From NCBI GenBank assembly GCA_028280455.1, contig JANQLT010000081.1:1-64000 (forward strand): 64,000 nucleotides of DNA, given 5' to 3'. This document shows, piece after piece, positions 1-8,268 of the stretch (positions are counted from its first letter, which is position 1; every line of letters starts with the position of its first letter). The notes below the pieces were generated by a model. The model worked only from the letters and a program-made list of their open reading frames with translations. It was not told the DNA's origin and did not search any database. A program made the position numbers and the translations under genes. This DNA comes from Kiloniellales bacterium. GTDB taxonomy: Bacteria; Pseudomonadota; Alphaproteobacteria; Kiloniellales; JAKSDN01.

Positions 1-1326
1 AAGTCGATCCTGGCCGCGGCCCACCACGCTCAGGCGCACCGCACCAGCGCGCGCTTCGGCGTCAACGGCAGCGAGCCCAAGGTCGACTTCAAGGCGGTGC
101 ACGACCACATCCACGGCGTCATCGCCGGCATCGCGCCGCACGACTCGGTCGAGCGCTTCGAGGGCCTCGGCGTCACGGTGCTCCAGGCCAAGGCCGCGTT
201 CGTCGGCCCCGGCGAGATCGTCGCCGGCAACCGCCATGTCCAGGCGCGGCGCTTCGTGGTCGCGACCGGCTCCTCGGCGATGGTGCCGCCGGTGCCGGGC
301 CTCGACGAGGTGCCCTACCTGACCAACGAGACGGTCTTCGAGCTGACCGAGACGCCCGAGCACCTGGTGGTGGTCGGCGGCGGCCCGATCGGGCTCGAGC
401 TGGCCCAGGCCTTCCGACGCCTCGGCGCCAAGGTGACGGTGGTCGAGATGTTCCGGGCGCTGGCCAAGGACGACCCGGAAGCGGCCGCGGTCGTGACGAC
501 CCGGCTGCGCCGCGAGGGCGTCGAGATCCTGGAGAACACCAAGGTCCACGCGGTCGCCAAGCTGGTGCGCAACGGCAACGGCAGCGCCCCGGGCGTCGCG
601 GTGACCGTCGAGGAGCCGGGCGAGGAGCCCGGCGCGGACGACGACGGCGCCGGGAGCGGGCGCCGGGCCATCCGGGGCAGCCACCTGCTGGTGGCCGCCG
701 GGCGCTCGCCCAACGTCAAGGGCCTGAACCTCGAGGCCGCCGGCGTCGAATACGATGCCAAGGGCATCAAGGTCGACCAGCGGCTGCGCACCAGCAACAG
801 CAAGATCTTCGCCATCGGCGACGTCGCCGGCGGCTACCAGTTCACCCACATGGCCGGCTACCACGCCGGCATCGTCATCCGCAACGCGCTGTTCCGCCTG
901 CCGGCCAAGGTCGACTACCGGGCGGTGCCCTGGGTCACCTACACAGACCCGGAGCTGGCCAAGGTTGGCATGACCGAAGCAGAGGCCCGCGCGGCCGAGG
1001 AGGACGTACGCAGCCTGCGCTGGCGCTTCGAGGAGAACGACCGGGCACAGGCCGAGCGCGAGACCGAGGGCTTCATCAAGGTGCTGACCGGCCGGCGCGG
1101 CCGGGTGCTCGGCGCGACCATCGTCGGCAGCCACGCCGGCGACCTGCTGCTGCCCTGGATCATGGCCGTGCAGCAGAAGCAGAAGATCGGCGCCATCGCC
1201 AGCCTGATCGCGCCCTATCCGACGATCAGCGAAGTCTCGAAGCGGGTGGCCGGCAGCTACTACACCGGCGCCCTGTTCAGCGAGCGCACGCGACGCATCG
1301 TGCGCGCCTTGAGCTGGTTCGGCTGA
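1..1326 (+). CDS. FAD-dependent pyridine nucleotide-disulfide oxidoreductase (mercuric reductase/Lpd-like), 5' truncated
   Basis: The reading frame is open from the first base, so the gene begins left of the window; 441 residues are visible. A GTG at 97 is in frame, but the preceding 32 codons read as family sequence (SKILAAAHHAQ resembles the region just after the CxxxxC redox disulfide), so it is not the start. Seen: the NAD-binding GGGPIGLELA near visible residue 126, the second FAD motif AIGDVAGG near 271, and a C-terminal dimerisation domain. The first FAD motif and redox cysteines lie outside the window. The family is cytosolic NAD(P)H:disulfide or metal reductases. There is no lipoyl-complex gene nearby, so a mercuric-reductase-like or general flavoprotein role fits better than true Lpd. 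Substrate unknown. Confidence 0.85.
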   Translation, partial: KSILAAAHHAQAHRTSARFGVNGSEPKVDFKAVHDHIHGVIAGIAPHDSVERFEGLGVTVLQAKAAFVGPGEIVAGNRHVQARRFVVATGSSAMVPPVPGLDEVPYLTNETVFELTETPEHLVVVGGGPIGLELAQAFRRLGAKVTVVEMFRALAKDDPEAAAVVTTRLRREGVEILENTKVHAVAKLVRNGNGSAPGVAVTVEEPGEEPGADDDGAGSGRRAIRGSHLLVAAGRSPNVKGLNLEAAGVEYDAKGIKVDQRLRTSNSKIFAIGDVAGGYQFTHMAGYHAGIVIRNALFRLPAKVDYRAVPWVTYTDPELAKVGMTEAEARAAEEDVRSLRWRFEENDRAQAERETEGFIKVLTGRRGRVLGATIVGSHAGDLLLPWIMAVQQKQKIGAIASLIAPYPTISEVSKRVAGSYYTGALFSERTRRIVRALSWFG

Positions 1327-1343
1327 ACCGGCGTTTTGGGAGA

Positions 1344-2132
1344 ATGAGCATGATACAGCAGCAGGCGACGGCGCAGCTCGAGGCCCCCGTCCCCCAGGGA
1401 CCCGTTGCGAGCTTCGGACTTGTAAACGCTGCGCGGGCCAAGCCGACCAGCGTCAAGCGGGTGCTGATCGCTTTCGGCGACGACGACAGCCGGCGCCAGG
1501 TCAGCCGCCTGGTCGACCGCCAGAGCGAAGCCTCGGCCCTGGAGTGCGATTGCCAGGAGAGCTGCAAGGCGCTGCTCGGCGAGCAGCGGATCAACGCGCT
1601 GCTGCTGGACACCGCGCTGCCGGGGCGCGCGGCGGCCGCCTTCTGCGCCAGCCTGCGCGAGGAGCGCTTCCGGCCGCCGATCATTCTGTTCGGTCCCAGC
1701 GGCGCCGATCACACGGCGATCGAGGCGCTCGATGCCGGCGCCACCGACTACCTGGCCATGCCCTTCAGCCCGACGGTCTTCATGGCCCGGCTGCGCGCCC
1801 ACCTGCGCCAGCACGACGAGAGCGACTTCGTCGCCTACCGCTTCGGGCCCTTCGACTTCGAGCCCGGCAACCGGCTGCTCTACGACCGCGAGCTCGGCCG
1901 CAAGATCCACCTGACCGCCATCGAGACCAAGCTCGTGCGCCACCTGCTGCAGCAGCCCGCCGGCTGTGCCGACCGCGACGAGCTGATGGTCGCGCTCTGG
2001 GGCGCCTGCAACGGCAAGACCAGCCACGCCATCGACAGCCACGTCTACCGCGTGCGCCAGAAGATCGAGCCCGACCCCAAGGCACCCGTGCGCCTGATCA
2101 CCGAAGGCCGCAACTACCGCCTGGTGCTGTAG
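1344..2132 (+). CDS. OmpR/PhoB-type winged-helix response regulator with degenerate receiver
   Basis: A 262-residue protein with a ~40-residue N-terminal extension, a receiver domain (about 40-155) and an OmpR/PhoB winged helix (about 165-262, including AIDSHVYRVRQKIEP and the wing EGRNYRLVL). The phospho-acceptor Asp is present in LLLDTALPG. The conserved Lys-Pro of beta5 reads MP (DYLAMPFSP), and the usual Thr/Ser after beta4 reads FG (IILFGPSG). That suggests the switch may not respond normally to phosphorylation. No histidine kinase is adjacent, so it is an orphan regulator. It starts 17 bp after the flavoprotein gene with GGGAGA just upstream, so the two may be co-transcribed. A repeat element begins at its stop codon. 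Confidence 0.85.
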   Translation: MSMIQQQATAQLEAPVPQGPVASFGLVNAARAKPTSVKRVLIAFGDDDSRRQVSRLVDRQSEASALECDCQESCKALLGEQRINALLLDTALPGRAAAAFCASLREERFRPPIILFGPSGADHTAIEALDAGATDYLAMPFSPTVFMARLRAHLRQHDESDFVAYRFGPFDFEPGNRLLYDRELGRKIHLTAIETKLVRHLLQQPAGCADRDELMVALWGACNGKTSHAIDSHVYRVRQKIEPDPKAPVRLITEGRNYRLVL

Positions 2133-2215
2133 CAAGCTGCTGAAGAAACCTGGTGTCCCCGACCGGGGTCACCCTTCGCCAAGCTCACCCTTCGTCAGGC
2201 TCCCCCGGGCCGCAA
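2130..2215. repeat. Partial copy of the 37951-38097 intergenic repeat element
   Basis: Starting at the TAG stop of the preceding gene, the sequence reads AGCAAGCTGCTGAA and later GGTCACCCTTCGCCAAGCTC. It follows the left two thirds of the element at 37951-38097 in the same order with scattered mismatches. The right-hand terminal inverted repeat is missing or decayed here. As with the full copy, one edge abuts a stop codon. Nothing else is apparent between it and the HupE gene at 2308. Confidence 0.6.
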
Positions 2216-2307
2216 CGATTCCGGTTCCCCGATTCCTTGATGGCCGCTATCCTCGGCCGCTCCGAGTCGACCGAGGACTCCCGGTCAAAGCAGTGTGGAG
2301 AGCTTGA

Positions 2308-2907
2308 ATGTTGAAAGTCCGCCAAACGACCGCCTTGCTGTTTGCCCTCTGCGTGAGCCTATTGCTGCCGGAGATTGCGCTGGCTCACACGGAAGGAGGG
2401 ATCGCAGGAGGCTTTGTTAGCGGCTTTACCCACCCCATTCTCGGTTGGGATCACGTCGTCGCGATGGTTGCGGTTGGCCTTTGGGGCGCGTTCCTCGGCG
2501 CACCGGCGATCTGGCTGCTACCCGTCGTCTTTCCCCTTGTCATGGCGTTCGGCGCGGCCCTGGGGGTTCTTGCTGTCCCTGTCCCAGCCGTCGAGATCGG
2601 GATAGCAGGCTCCGCCGTCGTGCTCGGACTCCTGATCGTTCTCGCGGCGCGGCTGCCGCTTTGGCTTGCGAGTGTGATTGTCGGCGTCTTCGCTATCTTC
2701 CATGGCTATGCCCATGGGACCGAGCTGCCCGAGGCCACCAACCCGTTTGCCTATGGTGTCGGCTTCGTCGTTGCGACGGGACTTCTCCACTTGCTTGGCA
2801 TCGCGTTCGGGTTGCTCGTGCGCTGGCCGATGGGAACCTATGCGGTTCGCGCCGGTGGAGCGGTGGTCTCAGCCGTGGGTTGTATCTATCTCTTCAATGC
2901 GGCCTAG
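2308..2907 (+). CDS. HupE/UreJ family membrane protein (putative Ni/Co permease)
   Basis: A 199-residue polytopic protein. A signal-peptide-like segment (residues 1-26, ending LPEIALA) precedes the family hallmark GFTHPILGWDHVVAMVAVG with its conserved His and Asp, then about five further hydrophobic helices and a second His motif, FHGYAHGTELP, that matches the HupE metal-binding signature. The family takes up nickel or cobalt, or serves hydrogenase/urease maturation. No urease or hydrogenase genes are in the window, so metal and partner are unproven. The stop overlaps the start of the next membrane protein, which points to co-translation. The codon use looks slightly less GC-extreme than that of its neighbours. 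Confidence 0.87.
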   Translation: MLKVRQTTALLFALCVSLLLPEIALAHTEGGIAGGFVSGFTHPILGWDHVVAMVAVGLWGAFLGAPAIWLLPVVFPLVMAFGAALGVLAVPVPAVEIGIAGSAVVLGLLIVLAARLPLWLASVIVGVFAIFHGYAHGTELPEATNPFAYGVGFVVATGLLHLLGIAFGLLVRWPMGTYAVRAGGAVVSAVGCIYLFNAA

Positions 2908-3511
2908 GACGCTTGCTGCTGGATCCTGCATTGCTGCTGTATGCCTCGCGCCGGCCGTTGCGCTAGCCCATAGTCCGATACCCGGTATTGAGGGCTTCTA
3001 TAGCGGCCTGCTCCATCCCTTCTCCAGCGTAGCTCAGCTCCTCGCGCTCCTTGCCTTCGCGGTTCTGCTGGGGCGTGGCTTTGGGCGGAGTGCCGCTGCT
3101 TCTCTGCCCGCACTTGCCGTCAGCCTCCTCGTCGGGATCGTTCTTGGTCAGTTCGCGCTGACGGCCGACTGGCTGCAAGGCGGATTGCTTGTCGTCGCTG
3201 TGGCGGCCGCCGCGATCTCCGCGCTCTTTCGTCTGCTCCCAATCATGGTGCCCGTGCTTTTCGCTCTCGTCGTCGGCGTTCTGGTCGGCATCGCATCGAC
3301 ACCGGACCCGGGGCCGCTCCGAGCGACGTTGATCACGCTCACCGGGAGCTTTGTCGGGGCGAATCTCTTGGTGCTCTACGTCTCGGTCGGTGTCGATTGG
3401 GTCAGCCGGACATACAGCCAGCAATGGGTCCAGATCGGCATACGTGTCGTCGCAGCCTGGATCGGCGCCATTTCGGTTCTGATGACGGCCTTCGCCTTTG
3501 CCGGCTCATAG
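2897..3511 (+). CDS. Second HupE/UreJ-like membrane protein
   Basis: The ATG at 2897 overlaps the stop of the upstream HupE gene by 11 bp, giving 204 residues. In-frame ATGs further upstream lie inside hupE and are rejected. An N-terminal signal-like segment ends VALAHSPIPG. A motif GFYSGLLHPFSS then parallels the GFxxGxxHP motif of HupE but lacks the following GxDH. Five to six hydrophobic helices follow. This pattern fits the second HupE/UreJ family that often sits directly after a canonical HupE. It probably forms a functional pair with the preceding protein. Transported substrate unknown. Confidence 0.75.
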   Translation: MRPRTLAAGSCIAAVCLAPAVALAHSPIPGIEGFYSGLLHPFSSVAQLLALLAFAVLLGRGFGRSAAASLPALAVSLLVGIVLGQFALTADWLQGGLLVVAVAAAAISALFRLLPIMVPVLFALVVGVLVGIASTPDPGPLRATLITLTGSFVGANLLVLYVSVGVDWVSRTYSQQWVQIGIRVVAAWIGAISVLMTAFAFAGS

Positions 3512-3578
3512 TGCTTGTCGGATCGAAGAAATTGTGGCGCTTCAGCCTGCCGAGGAACGGCCGTCCATCAGCTAGGGC

Positions 3579-3947
3579 TCAGTCGTACTTGATGTAGGCG
3601 AAGCGCGGGTCGGTCGGTGTGCCGTCGAGGGCGCCGGACTCGGCGCCCGGCTGCCAGGCGACCACGTCCTCGATCTTGCGGGCCAGCTCGAAGTCCTTGT
3701 CGGTGATGCCGCCGGCGTCGTGGGTGTTCAGGGAGACCTCGACCCAGGGGAAGGAGGCGGCGATGTCCGGGTGGTGCCAGGCCGCCTCGGAGAGGTGGCC
3801 GACGGTGTTGATCACCATCAGCGTGGCCTTCCAGCCGTGAGTCTGATAGCGGCGGCGGATGGCGCCGTCTTCGAGGCGCCATTTCGGCAGCTCGCCGGCG
3901 AGGCGGGCCTCGACCTCGTCGTCGCTGTAGGTCTTGGCGCCGCTCAT
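3579..3947 (-). CDS. phhB: Pterin-4a-carbinolamine dehydratase
   Basis: A 122-residue protein of normal family length. It carries the PCD/DCoH core: GWKATLMVINTVGHLSEAAWHHPDI with the catalytic His pair (WHHPD), then VEVSLNTHDAGGITDKDFELA with the third conserved His. It dehydrates 4a-hydroxytetrahydrobiopterin to quinonoid dihydropterin, classically recycling the cofactor of aromatic amino-acid hydroxylases. Its ATG overlaps the stop of folB (ATGA), so the two are translationally coupled. No phenylalanine hydroxylase is in the window, so the partner reaction may be elsewhere, or the enzyme may serve the pterin-related cluster to the right. Confidence 0.93.
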   Translation of the reverse strand: MSGAKTYSDDEVEARLAGELPKWRLEDGAIRRRYQTHGWKATLMVINTVGHLSEAAWHHPDIAASFPWVEVSLNTHDAGGITDKDFELARKIEDVVAWQPGAESGALDGTPTDPRFAYIKYD

Positions 3948-4408
3948 GAGGGGCCCGCGGGTCGGACGCCGCCCCCGGCGGCCACGTCGCTGCGCCGGCG
4001 GCGGTGGATCTCGACGCCGACGCCGGCGGCATCCGGCTCGATGTCCGGCTTCTCGACGCGGATGGTGGCGCTGACCACGCGCTCGTCGCGCAGGCAGAGC
4101 TTGGCGATACGCTCGGCCAGGGTCTCGACCAGCTTGATGTGGCCCTGGTCGACGATCTTGCGGATGCCCTCGACGATCTCCTCGTAGGACACGACCGAGG
4201 AGATGTCGTCGTCGCTGGCCGGCGTGCGCTTGTCGACCCGCAGCTCGACGTCGATCTTGACCCGCTGCGGCGCCAGGTGCTCGTGGGCGTGGATGCCGAT
4301 GCTGGCGCGCAGGATCAGGTCCCGGATCAGCAGGCGGTCGTGGCGCAAGCCCCGCTCCAGGGCCTCGCTGTCGCCCAGGCGGAGCGAGAAGAGATCGTCG
4401 TCGGGCAT
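3944..4408 (-). CDS. folB: Dihydroneopterin aldolase
   Basis: The ATG at 4408 (MPDDDLFSLRLGD) gives 154 residues; a longer in-frame extension to 4477 is GC-rich and unlike the family. FolB features seen: DRLLIRDLILRASIGIHAHEH, an Ala/Val-Ser-Tyr segment (SSVVSYEEIVEGIR), and the active-site region KLVETLAERIAKLCL with the conserved Glu. It converts 7,8-dihydroneopterin to 6-hydroxymethyldihydropterin and glycolaldehyde in folate synthesis. The C-terminal ~25 residues are basic and Gly/Pro-rich and go beyond the usual ~120-residue domain. It is the first gene of a folB-phhB operon and divergent from the ligase gene at 4562. Confidence 0.9.
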   Translation of the reverse strand: MPDDDLFSLRLGDSEALERGLRHDRLLIRDLILRASIGIHAHEHLAPQRVKIDVELRVDKRTPASDDDISSVVSYEEIVEGIRKIVDQGHIKLVETLAERIAKLCLRDERVVSATIRVEKPDIEPDAAGVGVEIHRRRRSDVAAGGGVRPAGPS

Positions 4409-4561
4409 CGGCCGGCTCTCTCGAAGCTCATCGGACCCCGGGAGCCTAAGCGATCGGAGGGGGCTCCGGCAACGCAACAGAAAGCATGACCTGTTATCAC
4501 CGGGGCATGGCGCCTGCTAAGCTGCGCCGAGCCGTCCCGAAGCCCCGAAAGGCCCCGTTTC

Positions 4562-5941
4562 GTGCTGGATCTGCATTCCCATACCAAGGGGGTCGCCTGG
4601 CCCTCCTTCCCGAACACCTTCGCGATGCCGGTCTACGCGATCCTGTTCCAGCTCGAGCACAGCCAGTGGTTCCCGCCCGAGGCCCTGCTGGAGATGCAGT
4701 TCCGGCAGCTCCGGACCCTGCTCGCCCACGCCGCCCGGAGCGTGCCCTTCTACGAGAAGCGCTTCGAGAGCCTGGACGAGGCGGCGATCGAGGCGCTCGA
4801 CCCGGAGAGCTGGCGCGAGCTGCCGATCCTGACCCGGGCCGACATCCAGGATGCCGGCCAGGATCTGCGCAGCGACCGGCTCCCCACGAGCCACGGCAAG
4901 ACCGGCGAGATCTTCTCGGTCGGCGGCAACGGCCAGCCGATCCGCGTGCTGCGCAGCCAGATCTGGAGCTACTACCGGGCCGCCGCGACCATGCGCAGCC
5001 ACCTCTGGCACGGCCGCAACCTCAAGGGCAAGCTGGCGGCGATCCGCGAGACCAACCGGGGCAAGCACCTCTATCCGCGCGGCACCGATGCCCGGGGCTG
5101 GAGCCAGATCACCCGCGAGATCTTCAACAACGGCCCCGGCGTGGCGCTCAACGTCAACACGCCGGTGCCGATGATGGCCCGCTGGCTGCAGCGGCAGGAT
5201 CCCGACTACCTCTTGAGCGCGCCCGGCGTCATCGGGCCGCTGGCCGACTACTGCCGGGCCAATCACATCCTCCTGCCGCGCCTGCGCCAGGTCGAGACGA
5301 ACTCCGAGATCGTCGACGACTCGCTGCGCGAAGCCTGTCGCGAGGCTTGGGGCGTGCCCTTGGTCGACAGCTACAGCACGCGCGAGGCCGGCCACTTGGC
5401 CCTGCAGTGCCCGGAGCAGCGCCACTACCACGTGCAGTCGGAGTGCGTCTATCTGGAGGTCCTGGACGAGGCGGGGCGGCCCTGCCGGCCCGGCGAGACC
5501 GGCCGGGTCGTGGTCACCGCGCTGCACAACCTCGCCATGCCGCTGATTCGCTACGAGATCGGCGACCTGGCCGAGGTCGGCCCGCCTTGCCCCTGCGGCC
5601 GCGGCCTGCCGGTGCTCAAGCGCATCGTCGGCCGGCGCCAGAACAAGGTGCTGATGCCGAACGGCGAGACCCGCTGGCCGCTGCTGACCTCGGAGGCCGT
5701 CGCGGAGCTGCTCGAGGTCGCGCCGATCCGCCAGTATCAGCTCGCCCAGATCGGCCACGACGCGCTCGAAGCGCGCCTGGTGATCGACCGGCCGCTGGAA
5801 TGGACCGAGGAAGAGCGCCTGCAGGCCTGGGTCGCCGAGTGGCTCTACCGGCCCTTCGAGGTGACGGTCACCTACCACCAGGACCTGCCGCGCACGGCCG
5901 ACGGCGGCTTCGACGACTTCGTCTGCGAGCTGCCGCGGTGA
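4562..5941 (+). CDS. Phenylacetate-CoA ligase/CapK-type adenylate-forming enzyme
   Basis: A GTG start gives 459 residues; an in-frame ATG at 4625 is an alternative. The protein aligns in pattern with the PaaK/CapK branch of the ANL superfamily: an N-terminal SVPFYEKRFE and LPILTRADIQ, a shortened phosphate-loop region near residue 117 (GEIFSVGGNGQPIR), a central STREAGHLALQCPE, and the C-terminal PLIRYEIGDLAEVG with the conserved Asp and a CPCGRGLPVLKRIVGR segment. It probably activates a carboxylate as an adenylate; the acceptor is unknown. It is the first gene of a three-gene operon joined by GTGA overlaps to the creatininase and RibD-type genes, so it likely acts in the same pathway. Confidence 0.85.
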   Translation: MLDLHSHTKGVAWPSFPNTFAMPVYAILFQLEHSQWFPPEALLEMQFRQLRTLLAHAARSVPFYEKRFESLDEAAIEALDPESWRELPILTRADIQDAGQDLRSDRLPTSHGKTGEIFSVGGNGQPIRVLRSQIWSYYRAAATMRSHLWHGRNLKGKLAAIRETNRGKHLYPRGTDARGWSQITREIFNNGPGVALNVNTPVPMMARWLQRQDPDYLLSAPGVIGPLADYCRANHILLPRLRQVETNSEIVDDSLREACREAWGVPLVDSYSTREAGHLALQCPEQRHYHVQSECVYLEVLDEAGRPCRPGETGRVVVTALHNLAMPLIRYEIGDLAEVGPPCPCGRGLPVLKRIVGRRQNKVLMPNGETRWPLLTSEAVAELLEVAPIRQYQLAQIGHDALEARLVIDRPLEWTEEERLQAWVAEWLYRPFEVTVTYHQDLPRTADGGFDDFVCELPR

Positions 5942-6747
5942 CCGAGCTGCCGCCGAGCGGGGCTTGGGGCGAGCGCACGACACGCGACTTCGACGGCCTG
6001 GATCCCGAGGCGGTGATCGCGCTGCTGCCGCTCGGGGCCACCGAGCAGCATGGGCCGCACCTGCCGCTCGACACCGACAGCGCCATCAACGCCGCCGTCG
6101 TGGCCCGCACCTTGGCGCGTCTGCCAGACGGTCTCAGCCTGCAGGTGCTGCCGATGCTGGCCGTCGGCGACAGCGGCGAGCATGCCGACTTCCCCGGCAC
6201 CCTCGACCTGGAGCCGGAGACCGCGATCGCGCTCTGGAGCGAGATCGGCGCCGGCGTGGCGCGGGCGGGACTGCGCAAGCTGGTGCTGTTCAACAGCCAC
6301 GGCGGCCAGACGCAGATCGTCGACATCGTCGCCCAGCGCTTGCGCCGGCGCCACAAGATGCTGGTGGTGCGCGCCAACATCTTCGACTTCGGCCTGCCGC
6401 AAGGCGCGATCGGCGCCGAGGAGGTGGCCCACGGCATCCATGGCGGCGCGCTCGAGACCTCGATGATGCTGGCCATCGCGCCGGAGCGGGTACGCCTGGA
6501 GCAGGCCAAGGACTTCGTGCCCCTGTCGCGGCGCCTGGCCCAGGACCACGCGCTGCTCGGCACCGAGCGGCCGGTCGGCATCGGCTGGCAGAGCCAGGAC
6601 CTGCATCCCGAGGGCGCCTGCGGCGACGCGACGCAGGCCGATGCCGAGACCGGCGAGCGGCTGCTCGACTATCTGGCCGAGCGCCTGGCGCTGCTGCTGC
6701 ACGAGCTGCGCCACACGCCGCTCAGCATCCTGCGCGATCACCCGTGA
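5938..6747 (+). CDS. Creatininase-family metallohydrolase
   Basis: The GTG at 5938 overlaps the upstream stop (GTGA), giving 269 residues. Metal-ligand motifs of the creatininase fold are intact: LPLGATEQHGPHLPLDTD (Glu, His, Asp), GEHADFPGT (His), NSHGGQ (His) and GGALETSMM (Glu). The family includes creatininase, mycofactocin MftE, and the archaeal ArfB deformylase that acts just after GTP opening in F420/riboflavin synthesis. Because a RibD-type reductase follows with another GTGA overlap, an ArfB-like amidohydrolase role on a pyrimidine or pterin precursor is more likely than creatinine breakdown. That assignment is inferred from context. Confidence 0.87.
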   Translation: MTELPPSGAWGERTTRDFDGLDPEAVIALLPLGATEQHGPHLPLDTDSAINAAVVARTLARLPDGLSLQVLPMLAVGDSGEHADFPGTLDLEPETAIALWSEIGAGVARAGLRKLVLFNSHGGQTQIVDIVAQRLRRRHKMLVVRANIFDFGLPQGAIGAEEVAHGIHGGALETSMMLAIAPERVRLEQAKDFVPLSRRLAQDHALLGTERPVGIGWQSQDLHPEGACGDATQADAETGERLLDYLAERLALLLHELRHTPLSILRDHP

Positions 6748-7523
6748 CGGCCCTCGACGCCGAGGCCGTCTGGCGTCTGCTGCTCGATGGCGGCTCGTTC
6801 GGCCTCGAGGGGCAGGCGCTGACGGAGGCGGCGGTGCGCTTGGTCGCGCTCTACGGCCCCTTCGCTCGCGCCCGCGAGGACGGGATGACCGTGGGCCACC
6901 TCGGGCAGAGCCTGGACGGCATGATCGCCACCGCCGCCGGCCAATCGCACTACGTCACCGGCCCGGAGAACCTGGAGCACCTGCACCGCATGCGCGCGCT
7001 GGCCGACGCGGTGATCGTCGGCGCCGGCACCGTGGCGGCCGACGACCCGCGGCTCACCGTGCGCCGGGTCGAAGGGCCGAACCCGGTGCGCGTGGTGATC
7101 GATCCGCGCGGACGGCTCGCATCGGGCCATCGCGTCTTCACCGATGGGGCCGCCGAGACCCTGGTGGTCGCTCGGCAAGCCGGTCCGGTCGAGACGCTGG
7201 TCTTGGTGGACGAGGCCGGAGAGATCTCGCCGCCGGCCATCGTCGCCGCGCTGCGGGCGCGGGGCCTGCGGGCTCTGTTCGTCGAGGGCGGCGGCGACAC
7301 GGTTTCCCGGTTCCTGCGCGCGGGCGCGCTCGACCGTCTGCAGATCGCCGTCGCGCCCTTCGTGATGGGCGCGGGGCGGCCCGGCTTGTCACTGCCGGGC
7401 ATCGACGACCTGGCGGCCGTCGCCCGGCCGGCGAGCAAGGTCTATCCCATGGGCGCCGACGTGCTGTTCGACTGCGATCTCAGGACGGCCGCCAGGCCAG
7501 CAGATCGCGGTGGCCGATCCTGA
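6744..7523 (+). CDS. RibD C-terminal (pyrimidine reductase/DHFR-like) domain protein
   Basis: The GTG at 6744 (GTGA overlap) gives 259 residues. An unassigned N-terminal ~55 residues precede a RibD C-terminal reductase domain: VGHLGQSLDGMIAT, DAVIVGAGTVAADDPRLTVR, NPVRVVIDPRGRL, and the NADPH-site LFVEGGGDTVSRFL near residue 175. No deaminase zinc motif is present, so it resembles stand-alone reductases such as ArfC/RIB7 rather than bifunctional RibD. These reduce the ribosyl side chain of a diaminopyrimidine to a ribityl chain. It is the last gene of the ligase-creatininase-reductase operon. Its 3' end overlaps the convergent methyltransferase by 44 bp. Confidence 0.85.
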   Translation: MTALDAEAVWRLLLDGGSFGLEGQALTEAAVRLVALYGPFARAREDGMTVGHLGQSLDGMIATAAGQSHYVTGPENLEHLHRMRALADAVIVGAGTVAADDPRLTVRRVEGPNPVRVVIDPRGRLASGHRVFTDGAAETLVVARQAGPVETLVLVDEAGEISPPAIVAALRARGLRALFVEGGGDTVSRFLRAGALDRLQIAVAPFVMGAGRPGLSLPGIDDLAAVARPASKVYPMGADVLFDCDLRTAARPADRGGRS

Positions 7524-8268
7524 CCCGGCTGTCGCCGGCTTCGATGATTGCGCGCCGGCGTTCCTGCCAGCCCGCGACATCGAGATCGGACGTGGCCTCC
7601 GCCGCCGCGTCAGCCTGGCCGGCGAGCAGCGCTTCCTGCAGGGCGGCCTCGTCCGCGCCGAGCTGCCAGTCGCTGCGCGCGGCCCGGACCTGGTAGCCGG
7701 CGCGCTGCAGCAGCCGCTCGGCCGTCTGCGCCGCCTCGCTGCCGAGCGCCGGGCCGAAGCCCTTGTCGCCGCGTTGATGCCGGCGGAAGGCGGCGAGCAC
7801 GGCCTCGTCCTCGGGATCGGTCGGCGACCAGGCGACGCGGCCATCGACCGTCAGGGCGACGTGCAGCAATGCGCGGGTGGGGCGGCAGGCGGCGATCAGC
7901 GTCTCCAGCCAGGGCGTCGAGACCAGGTCGAGCAGGGCCGAGGCCGTCACCAGGTCGGCCTGCTCCAGCCCGATGCCGCTGAGGTCGCGCGCCAGGTCGC
8001 GCACCAGGGGCGTGATGCCGGCCCGGGGCAAGGCCTCGGCTAGCGCCAGCAGCGCCGCGTCCCGCTCGACCAGCAGCCAGTGCTGCGGCCGGGCCAGCAA
8101 GGGTGCCAGGAAGCGCAGGTTGGCGCCGCTACCGGCGCCGAGATCGACGACCTTGAGCCGGGGTCGCCGGTCGAGCAGGGCGCGGACCTGTCGGCAGAGA
8201 CCGGCATGGCGCGCCCGTCGGTCGGCCGGCTCGCGCAAGGCCAGCCAGTCGGCGGTGAAGTCGCTCAT
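7480..8268 (-). CDS. Class I SAM-dependent methyltransferase
   Basis: A 262-residue protein with the Rossmann motif I VVDLGAGSGANLRFLA near residue 40, the acidic beta2 end LVERD near 68, and ADLVTASALLDLVST as motif IV/post-IV. The substrate-binding C-terminus is not diagnostic. It is the last gene of the seven-gene minus-strand operon; its ATG overlaps the glycosyltransferase stop (ATGA). It overlaps the convergent RibD-type gene tail-to-tail. It may methylate the pterin-like or glycosylated product of this cluster. Substrate not determined. Confidence 0.85.
   Translation of the reverse strand: MSDFTADWLALREPADRRARHAGLCRQVRALLDRRPRLKVVDLGAGSGANLRFLAPLLARPQHWLLVERDAALLALAEALPRAGITPLVRDLARDLSGIGLEQADLVTASALLDLVSTPWLETLIAACRPTRALLHVALTVDGRVAWSPTDPEDEAVLAAFRRHQRGDKGFGPALGSEAAQTAERLLQRAGYQVRAARSDWQLGADEAALQEALLAGQADAAAEATSDLDVAGWQERRRAIIEAGDSRVRIGHRDLLAWRPS

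Noticed and set aside
4486-6747. A 753-residue plus-strand open frame
   Set aside because: Only its last 269 codons (from 5938) read as a protein family; the first part is an Arg/Pro/Ala-rich shadow of the ligase gene.
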